NCBI GenBank assembly: GCA_965261535.1
Contig: OZ253469.1
Location: forward strand, 2,356,001-2,420,000
Source: VXNE01 sp965261535
GTDB taxonomy: Bacteria; Pseudomonadota; Gammaproteobacteria; Pseudomonadales; Azotimanducaceae
Length of the DNA stretch: 64,000 bases
Direction of reading: 5' to 3'
Shown: positions 9,087 to 17,377 of the stretch, in pieces
Layout: the number at the start of each line of letters is the position of its first letter
Position numbering within the stretch: position 1 is the first letter of the stretch
Translations under genes and position numbers: made by a program
Notes under the pieces: model-generated
What the model was told of the DNA's origin: nothing
What the model saw: only the letters and a program-made list of their open reading frames with translations
The model's database searches: none

Positions 9087-9376
9087 GACATGCGCTCTCT
9101 TGTTGCTGCGCCGAGCGACCTGGCCGACGGGCCGTTCGCCCGGGCCGGCACCGGATCATGGCCGCCGGGAGCCCAGGGATGACACCTCCCGATGCGTTTT
9201 AGCGCCAACCAGCCGCCGAGGATGGGGCCATACAGCCGGATCGCCTGCACCGCGTACGCGGAGCAGCTTGGGTAGTAGCGGCAGCAAGGCGGGAACAGCG
9301 GGCTTATGACGAGGCGATACACGCGCAGCATGCCAATCAGCGCCTGTTTTGCCGCCTTGTTATCCGAGATGTTCAT
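9083..9376 (-). CDS. yidD: membrane protein insertion efficiency factor YidD
   Basis: The small protein of 97 residues has the family core RVYRLVISPLFPPCCRYYPS followed by CSAYAVQAI and CHPWAPGGHDPVP, including the three conserved Cys residues. YidD assists the Sec/YidC insertion pathway at the inner face of the membrane. The ATG at 9376 overlaps the rnpA stop and its own stop overlaps the yidC start, both as ATGA, so rnpA-yidD-yidC are translationally coupled. A start 15 codons downstream (MLRVYR) would also give a normal product. Confidence 0.93.
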   Translation of the reverse strand: MNISDNKAAKQALIGMLRVYRLVISPLFPPCCRYYPSCSAYAVQAIRLYGPILGGWLALKRIGRCHPWAPGGHDPVPARANGPSARSLGAATRERMS

Positions 9377-9732
9377 GTCTTCCTGCTCAACTTCTCCCAA
9401 AGGTCGTCCGCCGCCTGCCGCACCTGGGCCACCTCGATCGGCCTGCCGTCGCCACGGCTGGTTACAACAATGACGATGTCCCAACTCGGCAGCCTCCCGC
9501 GGGCGTGCCGAAACGATTCGCGAATTTGGCGTTTGGCCCGGTTGCGGTCTATCGCGCGTCGCAGCACTCTCCGTGGCGCGACGACTCCAAGCCGCGAGAC
9601 GCACATTCTATTCTCAGCGGCGATCAGGCGTAACGGGCCGCTACGAAGACGCTGGAGGGGCGTTCTGAAAACATGATCGAACTCTGGCTTGCGGGTGAGC
9701 CGCGCGCCGCGAGGGAAACGATAGTCGCCCAC
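9373..9732 (-). CDS. rnpA: ribonuclease P protein component
   Basis: RnpA is the basic protein subunit of RNase P, which removes 5' leaders from tRNA precursors. The signature RAIDRNRAKRQIRESFR is present, with FPRGARLTRKPEFDHVF at the N-terminus. I choose the GTG at 9732 because a strong GGAGGT (9745-9740) sits 7 bases upstream and the product is then 119 residues, the usual length. An ATG at 9774 would add 14 poorly conserved residues. Its stop overlaps the yidD start. Confidence 0.93.
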   Translation of the reverse strand: MGDYRFPRGARLTRKPEFDHVFRTPLQRLRSGPLRLIAAENRMCVSRLGVVAPRRVLRRAIDRNRAKRQIRESFRHARGRLPSWDIVIVVTSRGDGRPIEVAQVRQAADDLWEKLSRKT

Positions 9733-9739
9733 CGACAGA

Positions 9740-9745
9740 ACCTCC
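9740..9745 (-). promoter_or_regulatory. ribosome binding site deciding the rnpA start
   Basis: The minus strand reads GGAGGT here, a near-perfect Shine-Dalgarno sequence 7 bases before the GTG at 9732. It lies inside the reading frame that would begin at the upstream ATG (9774). This is the main reason for choosing the shorter rnpA. Confidence 0.75.
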
Positions 9746-9952
9746 ACTGCTTCACCCTTTGTGTGAACGTGCATGATCGGGGTCGCCTCGTCCCCGGCAC
9801 AGCCTGCGGGCGAGACCTGCCCGCGCCGCCTGTTTTAGAGTGGGCGTCTTCCTGCGCGGGACACGGATCGCACTCCCCGGCGGTGATGGCCTCCTGGACT
9901 GCCTGCCGACGGGGATCCGGACGCTAGCGCCAGAATCCGTCGCCCTGGCCGG

Positions 9953-10087
9953 CTAGACCGTCAACCTTTTCCGGCCTTTCGCCCGGCGAGCGGCCAACAC
10001 CTTGCGTCCATTGCGCGTCGCCATGCGGGCGCGGAAACCGTGCGTGCGCTTGCGCTTGATCACGCTTGGCTGAAACGTCCTTTTCAT
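9953..10087 (-). CDS. rpmH: 50S ribosomal protein L34
   Basis: The 44-residue basic protein begins MKRTFQPSVIKRKRTHGFR and ends GRKRLTV, which is diagnostic for L34 of the large ribosomal subunit. The ATG at 10087 fits the family exactly; the frame continues upstream but without similarity. It is followed by rnpA after about 220 bases and is driven by a strong promoter at 10122-10150. In many relatives rpmH lies next to dnaA, but here about 7 kb separates them. Confidence 0.97.
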   Translation of the reverse strand: MKRTFQPSVIKRKRTHGFRARMATRNGRKVLAARRAKGRKRLTV

Positions 10088-10121
10088 ACAGGCACTTGCG
10101 GTGGGTTGAAACGGGCGGGCG

Positions 10122-10150
10122 ATTGTAGGAACCGCCGCTCGCGCTGTCAA
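10122..10150 (-). promoter_or_regulatory. sigma-70 promoter of rpmH
   Basis: Reading the minus strand, TTGACA (10150-10145) is followed after 17 bases by TACAAT (10127-10122), a perfect -35 and a one-mismatch -10 at optimal spacing. Transcription would begin about 25-30 bases before the rpmH ATG. It probably drives rpmH-rnpA-yidD-yidC and possibly the tRNA-modification genes beyond. Confidence 0.8.
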
Positions 10151-10178
10151 TTCTCCCGTGTCGTTAGCATCGCTTAAG

Positions 10179-10769
10179 TCAGTTCTCGAACAGTGCACGC
10201 TGCACCAGGTCGCAGAACACGTGACCGATCACAATGTGCGCCTCCTGGATATGCTGCGTACTCTTCGCCGGCACGACGATGCAGGGGTCCGATACGCCCG
10301 CCAAGTCGCCCGCATCCGACCCCGTGAGCCCGATCACCGCGATGCCGAGTTCCCCCGCCCGCCTGGCGGCCCTGAGCACGTTGGCGGACCGTCCGCTGGT
10401 CGTGATCGCCAGCAGCACATCGCCCGCGTTGCCAAGCGCTTCCACCTGGCGCTCGAAGATGCTTTCGAAACCGAAATCGTTCGCGGCGGCGGTCAGGAAC
10501 GATGTGTCGGTGGTTAGCGCGATGGCGGCCAGGGGTGGTCGCGCGAACGCCTTGTCGAGCACGTTGACGAACTCCGCCGCGATATGCTGGCAATCCGCCG
10601 CGCTGCCGCCGTTGCCGCAGAGCATGAGCTTGTTGCCGCGTTCAAGCGCGGCGGCGGCCACCCGTGCCGCCGCCAGAATGCCGTCCTCACAATCACGAAG
10701 CGCGCGTTGTTGCGCGTCGATTGCGCCCTGGAAATGCGCCCGAAGACGGTTGGCTTGGGGTTCCTTCAT
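10179..10769 (-). CDS. gmhA: sedoheptulose-7-phosphate isomerase (SIS domain)
   Basis: The 196-residue single-SIS-domain protein has GNGGSAADCQHIAAEFVNV (52-70), TAAANDFGFESIFERQVEA and the ITTSGRSANVLRA phosphate loop. This matches GmhA, which converts sedoheptulose 7-phosphate to D-glycero-D-manno-heptose 7-phosphate for the LPS inner core. The replication regulator DiaA is a close paralogue and could be argued given the nearby origin. Its coupling to gmhB (ATGA overlap at 10766-10769) favours GmhA. Confidence 0.85.
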   Translation of the reverse strand: MKEPQANRLRAHFQGAIDAQQRALRDCEDGILAAARVAAAALERGNKLMLCGNGGSAADCQHIAAEFVNVLDKAFARPPLAAIALTTDTSFLTAAANDFGFESIFERQVEALGNAGDVLLAITTSGRSANVLRAARRAGELGIAVIGLTGSDAGDLAGVSDPCIVVPAKSTQHIQEAHIVIGHVFCDLVQRALFEN

Positions 10770-11329
10770 GGTGACTGCTCCCGGCGCAGGATCTCCTCTA
10801 TGCGCGTTGCCGCATCGAGAAGGGTCTCGACCACATAGTCTGGCCGCTCTTGCGCCCCTTCGCCATCGATTGTCGCACCGGACCGCACGAGGAAGGTTTG
10901 CGCGGAGACGGCGCGGCCCATCCGGATGTCGCTGCCCTTGTCGCCGATGACGAAGCTCCGCGACGGATCAAAGCCAAGCTCCGCGCTCGCCGCGCGCACG
11001 AGTCCCGGCCTGGGCTTGCGGCAAGCGCAGCGTCGGTCCGGATGACAGGGACAGTAGTAGATTCCGTCCAGGCGGACGCCCTTCGCTGCGAGCAGTTCCT
11101 CCATGCGAAGGTGTATCGCGCCCAGCTGTGCGTCGTCGAAATATCCCCGACCGATGCCCGACTGGTTCGTCAATATGGCCAGGCCGAGCCCGAACGAACG
11201 CATCCGCGCCAAGCCCTCCGCCGCGCCAGGCAGGATTTCCACTCCTGCTGGATCGGCGAGATAGCCGCGGTCAGCAATCACGGTCCCGTCCCGATCCAGC
11301 AGCGCTGCCCGGGCATATGGCGGTGCCAT
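10766..11329 (-). CDS. gmhB: D-glycero-beta-D-manno-heptose-1,7-bisphosphate 7-phosphatase
   Basis: The 187-residue HAD-superfamily phosphatase has the nucleophile motif LLDRDGTVIADRGY near residue 10, LTNQSGIGRGYF, the zinc-binding Cys/His cluster CPCHPDRRCACRKP (about 94-107) and FVIGDKGSDIRMG. GmhB removes the 7-phosphate of heptose bisphosphate, the step after the heptose kinase in LPS core synthesis. Its stop overlaps the gmhA start, so the two are co-translated. The kinase gene is not in the window. Confidence 0.93.
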   Translation of the reverse strand: MAPPYARAALLDRDGTVIADRGYLADPAGVEILPGAAEGLARMRSFGLGLAILTNQSGIGRGYFDDAQLGAIHLRMEELLAAKGVRLDGIYYCPCHPDRRCACRKPRPGLVRAASAELGFDPSRSFVIGDKGSDIRMGRAVSAQTFLVRSGATIDGEGAQERPDYVVETLLDAATRIEEILRREQSP

Positions 11330-11455
11330 CAGGCGCCCCTTGATGCAATATCCAGCCTAGTGTCGAAGTTTCGCGCCTCGGGTTCAAGTAGCGGTTCGAC
11401 GCGGCGGGTCCCGCTCTGGTAAAAATAGTCCTCAAACTCAAGGAGAATTGTGAGC

Positions 11456-12535
11456 ATGTTGCCAAAGTCCGTAGTCATCAACGACGACACGATGCGCGAA
11501 GGCCTGCAGATCGAGCGCGCCGATATCCCCGTGGACGAAAAGCTCAGGCTCCTGGATGCCTTGGGCGAGACCGGGGCGAAAGTGATCTCCATCGGCTCGT
11601 TCGCGCACCCGAAATGGACACCCCAGATGGCCTGCATCGACGAGATCGCCCAGCGTTTTGTGCCGAAACCGGGCGTCAAGTACACGGCGGCAGTATTCAA
11701 CAAGAAAGGGTTTGAGCGCGCCGATCAGTACTACCCGAAGATAGATGTGCGCCATAGACGGGGTTTCGGCACCAGCGTCGAACTGTGCGACACGTTCGCC
11801 CGGCGCAACTACAACCGCAGCCAGGCCCAGCAGATCGCCGCCATGGACGAGACCATCGCGGCCGCCAGGAAGGCGAACGCCGATCATGGTTCCATCGGCA
11901 TTGGCAACCCCTTCGGCTCGAATTTCGAGGGGCCCTTTTCCTTGCAACAGCGGCTGGACCTGATACAGCTCATGATCGACAAGTGGCAAGCCGCGGGCAT
12001 TCCGGTGACCCGTTGTTCGTTCCTCGAAGCGATGGGCTGGAACCTGCCGCACCAAGTGCGGGAAACGCTCATTGCGATTCGCGAGCGTTGGCCGGAGATC
12101 ACCGATTTCCATATGCACCTGCACAATACGCGGGGGCTTACGATGGCGAGCTACCACGAAGCGCTGCAACTCGGGGTGCGCGAGTTCGACACGTCCATCG
12201 GCGGCATGGGCGGTTGTCCATACTGCGGCAACGGGCGCGCCGCTGGCCATCTGCCGACGGAAGACTTCGTCGATCTCTGCCACGAGTTGGGCATCGAAAC
12301 GGGCTACAACCTCGACAAGCTCGTTGAAGCGGCGGCAATCGCCGAAGAAGTCGTGGGGCATCCGCTGTGGGGACATGTTTCGAAGGCCGGGCCCCGCCCC
12401 CGAGGGGACGCCGTGTATCCCCGAGAGATGCCCTTTGTAGAAACCCTTGAGGAAGCTGCGCATTTCCGAAAGGGCCCAAGCGTATACGATGGCCAGATCG
12501 CTCCCTGGCGGTCGAGCGACGCCTTGCGTCAATAG
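11456..12535 (+). CDS. HMG-CoA lyase-like DRE-TIM metallolyase
   Basis: The protein of about 359 residues has DDTMREGLQ at the N-terminus (the HMGL-type D-R-E-G-x-Q motif), the metal-binding HMHLHNTRG and the GGMGGCPYCGNG loop with its catalytic Cys. Enzymes of this fold cleave 3-hydroxy-3-methylglutaryl-CoA or related 3-hydroxyacyl-CoA compounds, or run the reverse condensation. AGGAG at 11441-11445 serves either the ATG at 11456 or a GTG at 11450. It heads a four-gene cluster with a biotin-dependent carboxylase and an enoyl-CoA hydratase, the set used for leucine/isovalerate or acyclic terpene breakdown. It is longer than the usual 300-residue HmgL, so the exact substrate is open. Confidence 0.8.
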   Translation: MLPKSVVINDDTMREGLQIERADIPVDEKLRLLDALGETGAKVISIGSFAHPKWTPQMACIDEIAQRFVPKPGVKYTAAVFNKKGFERADQYYPKIDVRHRRGFGTSVELCDTFARRNYNRSQAQQIAAMDETIAAARKANADHGSIGIGNPFGSNFEGPFSLQQRLDLIQLMIDKWQAAGIPVTRCSFLEAMGWNLPHQVRETLIAIRERWPEITDFHMHLHNTRGLTMASYHEALQLGVREFDTSIGGMGGCPYCGNGRAAGHLPTEDFVDLCHELGIETGYNLDKLVEAAAIAEEVVGHPLWGHVSKAGPRPRGDAVYPREMPFVETLEEAAHFRKGPSVYDGQIAPWRSSDALRQ

Positions 12536-12573
12536 TGATCTCCTCCACCGCGAATCGTAAGGAATAGCACCCT

Positions 12574-14211
12574 ATGGCAGTACTCGAGTCGCGGCTGGAC
12601 ATCCGTTCCGACGCCTATCGCGAAAATCGCGCACGGATGCTCGGCTCGCTCGCGCGGCTCGACGGGCTTTACGAGGAAGCGGCCCAGGGTGGCGGCGAAG
12701 AAGCCATGGCCCGCCTTCGTTCGCGCGGCAAGATGCCGCTGCGAGAGCGCATCAGTCTGGTGCTCGATCGCGACTCGCCGTTTCTCGAGATCAGCCCCCT
12801 GGCCGCCTGGCGCTCGAACTACGCCGTGGGCTCCGGCTTCATCGTCGGCATCGGCGTCATCGAGAACACCGAATGCGTGATTCTCGGGCATGATCCCTCG
12901 GTGCGCGCCGGCGCGTTCAATCAGTTCAACTCGAAGAAGCTCATGCGAGGACTGGAGATAGCGCGCCAGAATCGACTGCCGTACGTGCAGTTCGTCGAGT
13001 CCGCCGGGGCGGATTTGCGTGGAGAAGGCGGACGAGGCGGCGACCCCGAGGTGGCGATTCGGCGCGAGGTTACCCACTTCGCCGAATCTGGCAGGCTTTT
13101 CTACGAAATCACCGAACTTTCGAAGATGCGTATCCCGACCATCTCCGTCGTTTTCGGCGCATCCACCGCCGGCGGCGCCTACCAGCCGGGCATGAGCGAC
13201 TACAACATCTTCATCAAGGGACAATCGAGAGTGGCCCTCGGCGGCCCGCCCCTCGTCAAGATGGCGACCGGCGAAGACGCCGACTATGAGGAACTCGCCG
13301 GCGCCGACATGCACACCCGCATCTCCGGCCTCGGCGACTACCTCGCGCAGGACGAACTGGATGGCATACGCATGTGCCGGGAGGTCGTCGCACACCTCAA
13401 CTGGCGCAAACAAGGGCCGGAGCCCTCGATGCCCGCCGACGATCCCATCTACGATCCAGAGGAACTGCTAGGTATCGTCAACGAGAACCTGCGCATACCC
13501 TTCGACATGCGGGAGGTGATAGCTCGCGTCGTCGACGGGTCCCGTTTCGAGGAGTTCAAACCCCTCTACGGCCCGACCCTGGTGACCGGATGGACTTCCA
13601 TTTTCGGCTATCCCATCGGCGTCCTCGGCAACAACGGCCCGCTCATGTCCGAGTCCTCCGAAAAAGGCGCGCAGTTCATCCAGCTCTGCAATCAGATCGA
13701 CGTGCCCATGCTGTTCCTGCACAACATCACCGGCTTTATCGTCGGCACGGACTTCGAGCACCAGGGCATCACCAAGCACGGGTCAAAGATGATCAACGCG
13801 GTGGCCAATTCCACCGTGCCGCATGTCTCCACCATCGTTGGCGCTTCCTACGGTGCCGGCAACTACGGTATGAGTGGTCGCGCATACGGGACGCGGTTTT
13901 CCTACACGTGGCCCACCGCAAAGATCGCCGTCATGGGGCCGCGGCAAATGGCGGGCGTCATGACCATCGTGCAACGGGCGGCTGCGGAGCGCCGCGGGCT
14001 CACGTTCGACGAAGCGGCGAATGACCGTCGCGTCGAGGCCGCGGAATTCTGGGCGGAAGAACGCTCGAAGGGTCTTTTCGCGACTTCTCGCGTCGCGGAC
14101 GACGGCATGATCGACCCGCGCGACATGCGCGCTGTTACGGCCATCTCGCTTTCCGCTTGCCACAGCAACAAGGTTGAAGGGACAAAGGAATTCGGCACAT
14201 GGCGCATGTAG
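12574..14211 (+). CDS. acyl-CoA carboxylase, carboxyltransferase (beta) subunit
   Basis: The 545-residue protein is the carboxyltransferase of a methylcrotonoyl-CoA/geranoyl-CoA carboxylase type enzyme. It has the two crotonase-fold halves with ASTAGGAYQPGMSDYNIF in the first and HNITGFIVGTDFEHQGI and GASYGAGNYGMSGRAY in the second, which form the biotin and acyl-CoA sites. The C-terminus EFGTWRM is typical of methylcrotonoyl-CoA carboxylase beta. It lies 38 bases after the lyase gene and overlaps the biotin carboxylase gene by 13 bases. 3-Methylcrotonoyl-CoA is the likeliest substrate, with geranoyl-CoA the main alternative. Confidence 0.9.
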   Translation: MAVLESRLDIRSDAYRENRARMLGSLARLDGLYEEAAQGGGEEAMARLRSRGKMPLRERISLVLDRDSPFLEISPLAAWRSNYAVGSGFIVGIGVIENTECVILGHDPSVRAGAFNQFNSKKLMRGLEIARQNRLPYVQFVESAGADLRGEGGRGGDPEVAIRREVTHFAESGRLFYEITELSKMRIPTISVVFGASTAGGAYQPGMSDYNIFIKGQSRVALGGPPLVKMATGEDADYEELAGADMHTRISGLGDYLAQDELDGIRMCREVVAHLNWRKQGPEPSMPADDPIYDPEELLGIVNENLRIPFDMREVIARVVDGSRFEEFKPLYGPTLVTGWTSIFGYPIGVLGNNGPLMSESSEKGAQFIQLCNQIDVPMLFLHNITGFIVGTDFEHQGITKHGSKMINAVANSTVPHVSTIVGASYGAGNYGMSGRAYGTRFSYTWPTAKIAVMGPRQMAGVMTIVQRAAAERRGLTFDEAANDRRVEAAEFWAEERSKGLFATSRVADDGMIDPRDMRAVTAISLSACHSNKVEGTKEFGTWRM

Positions 14212-16187
14212 CGGCGGCGCAAACGATCCGGCGGCTCTTGATCGCCAATCGCGGCGAGATCGCGCGGCGAATTCAGCGCACCGCTCACGAGATGGGTATC
14301 GACACCGTGGCGATATACGCGGACGGTGATGCCGTCGCACCGTTCGTGCGGGAAGCCGACATCGCAATCGCCCTGAACGGAAATCTTCCTGCGGAAACCT
14401 ACCTTGACGCAGCCAAGGTGCTCGAAGCCTGTAGACGCTCCGGCGCTGACGCCGTCCATCCCGGCTATGGCTTCCTGTCGGAGAACGGCGATTTCGCCCG
14501 GAGCATCGTGAATGCTGGCTTGCGGTGGATCGGTCCGTCTAGCGAAGTGATCGCGGCGGTGGGCGACAAGCTTGCCGCCAAAGCGCTCATGCTGGAACTG
14601 GGAGTGCCCACCCTGCCGGCGCTTGAAGTAGACGATGACACGGATCTTGAAGCCGCCGCTCGAGAGATAGGATTTCCACTGCTCGTCAAGGCCGCTGCCG
14701 GCGGTGGCGGTCGCGGCATGCGCATCGTCCGCGCTGGCGAAGATATCGCCGAGGCGATCACTTCCGCGAGGCGCGAAGCGCTCGCCGCTTTCGGAAATGG
14801 CACGGTGTTTCTCGAGCGCTGGCTGACGAATCCGCGGCACGTCGAAATCCAGATCCTGGGCGACAACCACGGCAACCTCGTGCACCTCTTTGAGCGCGAA
14901 TGCTCAATTCAGCGGCGCCATCAGAAGATCATTGAAGAGGCGCCTTCTCCCGCTGTCGACGCGGCGTTGCGCGAAAGGATGGGAGCAGCCGCATTAACGG
15001 TGGCCACACGGATTGGCTACACCTCCGCGGGTACAGTGGAGTTCCTTCTCGACGGCACGGAGTTCTGGTTCCTCGAGGTCAACACCCGCCTGCAGGTCGA
15101 GCATCCCGTGACGGAAGCGATTACCGGCCTCGACATCGTCCGCGAACAGATTCGCATCGCCGAAGGCGAACCTCTTGGATATGCCCAGGAAGACCTTTCC
15201 ATGCGCGGCCACTCGATCGAAGCCCGGCTCTACGCCGAGGACCCTGTCAACGACTTCCTTCCAGCGGCAGGTTCAGTACTCGAGTGGCGACCCGACGACA
15301 CCAGCACCGCGCGGTTCGACTCCGGCGTCGAGTCCGGCAGCGAGATCAGCCTCGACTTCGATCCGATGATCGCGAAAGTCATTGTCGTAGCGCCGACCCG
15401 CCGCGAAGCGGCCGGCCGACTGGCGAGGACCTTGGAAAGGACGCGTTTGCAGGGCGTGAGGAATAACCGGGATTTTCTCGTGGCGACCCTACGCGCGCCC
15501 GCCTTCCTCGGTGGCGACACAACTACCGACTTCATTGAACGCGTCAACCCGGACCGGAAACGGCGCGTGTCGACCGCTGAAATGCACGACGCGCTTATCG
15601 CGGCGACCATCTACGGCCAAGCCCTCCGACGGACGAAGGCGACGGTTTTGCAGAACGTGCCCAGCGGCTGGCGCAACTCGCTGATGCCGCCGCAAACCGC
15701 GCGTTACCGAATCGGCGACGTCGAAACCGACGTCGATTATCAGGCCCGAAGGGACGGCGCTTTCGACGTCATGATCGGCGAAGTTTCCTTTGTTGCCGCT
15801 GTATTCAGGCAGGATGCGATTGGCGTCGATATCGAGGTCGATGGACGTCGCGTCTACGCCACGGTCAGTCAACACGCCAACCGGTGGTTGGTGCACGGTC
15901 CCGGTGGCGATGTCGACATCGTCGAGTTACCAAGGTTTCCGACCGGCGCTCTCGCGACCGTTGCGGGCGGACTTGTCGCGCCAATGCCGGGCAATGTCAC
16001 GAGCATCGGGGTTGCAGAAGGCGATTCCGTCAGCCAGGGGCAATTATTGTTGACCCTGGAAGCTATGAAGATGGAACACCGAATCATTGCACAGAGGTCT
16101 GGCAAGGTTTCACGGATCCTCGTGCAACCCGGGGACCAGGTAGACAACGGCGCACTGCTGGCGGTGCTGGAGGAGGATGAAGAATGA
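14199..16187 (+). CDS. acyl-CoA carboxylase, biotin carboxylase/biotin carrier (alpha) subunit
   Basis: The 662-residue protein has three parts. The biotin carboxylase N-terminus carries LIANRGEIARRI, the ATP loop KAAAGGGGRGMRI and FLEVNTRLQVEHPVTE. A linker/BT domain follows, and a C-terminal biotinyl domain holds EAMKMEH, whose Lys carries biotin. It carboxylates its own biotin with ATP and bicarbonate and hands the carboxyl group to the beta subunit encoded just before it. The genes overlap by 13 bases, and the stop overlaps the following hydratase start (ATGA). Confidence 0.94.
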   Translation: MAHVAAAQTIRRLLIANRGEIARRIQRTAHEMGIDTVAIYADGDAVAPFVREADIAIALNGNLPAETYLDAAKVLEACRRSGADAVHPGYGFLSENGDFARSIVNAGLRWIGPSSEVIAAVGDKLAAKALMLELGVPTLPALEVDDDTDLEAAAREIGFPLLVKAAAGGGGRGMRIVRAGEDIAEAITSARREALAAFGNGTVFLERWLTNPRHVEIQILGDNHGNLVHLFERECSIQRRHQKIIEEAPSPAVDAALRERMGAAALTVATRIGYTSAGTVEFLLDGTEFWFLEVNTRLQVEHPVTEAITGLDIVREQIRIAEGEPLGYAQEDLSMRGHSIEARLYAEDPVNDFLPAAGSVLEWRPDDTSTARFDSGVESGSEISLDFDPMIAKVIVVAPTRREAAGRLARTLERTRLQGVRNNRDFLVATLRAPAFLGGDTTTDFIERVNPDRKRRVSTAEMHDALIAATIYGQALRRTKATVLQNVPSGWRNSLMPPQTARYRIGDVETDVDYQARRDGAFDVMIGEVSFVAAVFRQDAIGVDIEVDGRRVYATVSQHANRWLVHGPGGDVDIVELPRFPTGALATVAGGLVAPMPGNVTSIGVAEGDSVSQGQLLLTLEAMKMEHRIIAQRSGKVSRILVQPGDQVDNGALLAVLEEDEE

Positions 16188-16960
16188 CGACCGAGGCCAC
16201 ACTGTACGAAGTGAGGAACGGCGCGGCATGGATCACGCTGAATCGTCCCGAAAATCGAAACGCTCTGTCCGCTGTGCTTGTCGGTGAACTCCATGAGCAC
16301 CTGCAAGCCGCGAACGAGGATGCTTCGGTCCGTTCGATCGTCATCACTGGGGCGGAGCCGGCGTTCTGTTCGGGAGCGGATTTGAAGAGTCCCCCGGGTC
16401 AAATGATAAGAGGTCGCCGATCAGTGCCCTATCCGAAGGTGCTATCGACGATCATGGAGAGCCCCAAGCCTGTCATCGCCGCCGTGAACGGCGCGGCGTT
16501 CGCCGGCGGTCTGGGACTCGTTGGTGCAGCCGATATCGTCATCGCCGTAGAGGACGCTCGGTTCGCGTTCAGCGAGGTGCGCATCGGAGTGATCCCGGCA
16601 GTCATCTCGGTAGTGTGCATTCCCAAGCTCGGAACGCACCACGCGATGAAACTCTTTCTGACCGGCGAGCGGTTTACAGGCGCGCAAGCGGTCGAGATGG
16701 GTCTCGCGCACCGCGCAGTGCCGAAGGACAAACTCGTCGACGTAGTCGAGGAGGAAATTTCGATGATCAACCTGGGCGGACCCAATGCAGTTCCAGAGTG
16801 CAAGAAGCTCGTGCGCCGCATACCGACCCTCTCCACCGCAGATGGCTTTGAAGAGGCAGGAGCATGGAGCAGTCGAATGTTTGCCTCCGAAGAAGCGGCT
16901 GAAGGGATGGCCGCGTTCCGCGAGAAACGCGCTGCGGCTTGGGGCAGCAAGCAAAAATGA
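16184..16960 (+). CDS. enoyl-CoA hydratase/isomerase family protein
   Basis: The 258-residue crotonase-fold protein has the oxyanion-hole segments PAFCSGADLK and AAVNGAAFAGGLGLV and an acidic residue in SEVRIGVIPAV at the catalytic position. Given its neighbours it is most likely methylglutaconyl-CoA hydratase, the step between methylcrotonoyl-CoA carboxylase and HMG-CoA lyase. In the terpene route the homologous step hydrates isohexenyl-glutaconyl-CoA. The start overlaps the carboxylase stop as ATGA. No isovaleryl-CoA or citronellyl-CoA dehydrogenase gene accompanies the cluster. Confidence 0.88.
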   Translation: MTTEATLYEVRNGAAWITLNRPENRNALSAVLVGELHEHLQAANEDASVRSIVITGAEPAFCSGADLKSPPGQMIRGRRSVPYPKVLSTIMESPKPVIAAVNGAAFAGGLGLVGAADIVIAVEDARFAFSEVRIGVIPAVISVVCIPKLGTHHAMKLFLTGERFTGAQAVEMGLAHRAVPKDKLVDVVEEEISMINLGGPNAVPECKKLVRRIPTLSTADGFEEAGAWSSRMFASEEAAEGMAAFREKRAAAWGSKQK

Positions 16961-16998
16961 ACAAATGGATTCGTAGGTAATATCTGACCCTGATAGGA

Positions 16999-17016
16999 AA
17001 CAATATCTCTATTGTT
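16999..17016. repeat. inverted repeat after the hydratase gene
   Basis: AACAATA and TATTGTT flank a 4-base TCTC spacer, forming a perfect 7-bp stem 38 bases after the hydratase stop. No T-run follows, so it is not a standard terminator. It could be a protein-binding site within the origin region. Confidence 0.5.
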
Positions 17017-17070
17017 GGTGTTGTTGAGGCGCACAAGTTCTGTGGAAATCACCTCCAAGCGGCTCATGTT

Positions 17071-17086
17071 GTAGGAAATTTCCTAC
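17071..17086. promoter_or_regulatory. perfect 16-bp palindrome near oriC
   Basis: GTAGGAAATTTCCTAC is an uninterrupted perfect palindrome about 300 bases before the dnaA start and 77 bases before the perfect DnaA box. Such a site is typical of a dimeric DNA-binding protein. The factor is unknown. Confidence 0.5.
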
Positions 17087-17162
17087 GTGCTTTCGTGTGA
17101 TTATCCCCTTCGGAAGGGTTGCATTTTCCGGTATGAAATGGGGAAAAAGTCCTGATCCAAAT

Positions 17163-17171
17163 TTATCCACA
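17163..17171 (+). promoter_or_regulatory. DnaA box
   Basis: TTATCCACA matches the high-affinity DnaA consensus exactly. It lies about 80 bases before the AT-rich segment upstream of dnaA and could serve both replication initiation and autoregulation of dnaA. Confidence 0.75.
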
Positions 17172-17227
17172 GGTTGTGCCGTGGCAGTTCACAGCTTTTT
17201 ACATTCCGCCCGATTTCAAGCGCGTGA

Positions 17228-17255
17228 TTGAACTGATGGGGGTCATAGATAAGAT
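17228..17255 (+). promoter_or_regulatory. possible dnaA promoter
   Basis: TTGAAC (17228-17233) and TAAGAT (17250-17255) are separated by 16 bases, giving a plausible sigma-70 promoter at the edge of the AT-rich segment. It would leave a leader of about 115 bases before the dnaA GTG. Confidence 0.35.
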
Positions 17256-17377
17256 ATTGTTTTTATTTCAATTGTTTTGCTGTGCGGAAGTTTTTTTACT
17301 CTTTCGTGTACAGGACGGTTGCCTTCGTGCGTAGAATTGACGCCAACAAGAAAATTTCTGCGGAGGGGGGGATTTCC

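Larger units (their letters stand above)
16961..17377. other. probable replication origin (oriC) and dnaA leader
   Basis: This 417-base gene-free stretch lies immediately before dnaA. It holds one perfect DnaA box (17163-17171) and two degraded ones, TTATCCCCT at 17101-17109 and TGTGGAAAT (inverted) at 17041-17049. A clearly AT-rich segment at 17243-17280 could be the unwinding element. There are also a perfect 16-base palindrome (17071-17086) and an inverted repeat (16999-17016). In a region of otherwise high GC this is the best oriC candidate in the window, but the small number of perfect boxes leaves room for doubt. Confidence 0.6.

Noticed and set aside
17282..17377. Longer dnaA from the GTG at 17282
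   Set aside because: It would add 32 unconserved residues read from the AT-rich leader; the GTG at 17378 has a strong ribosome binding site.
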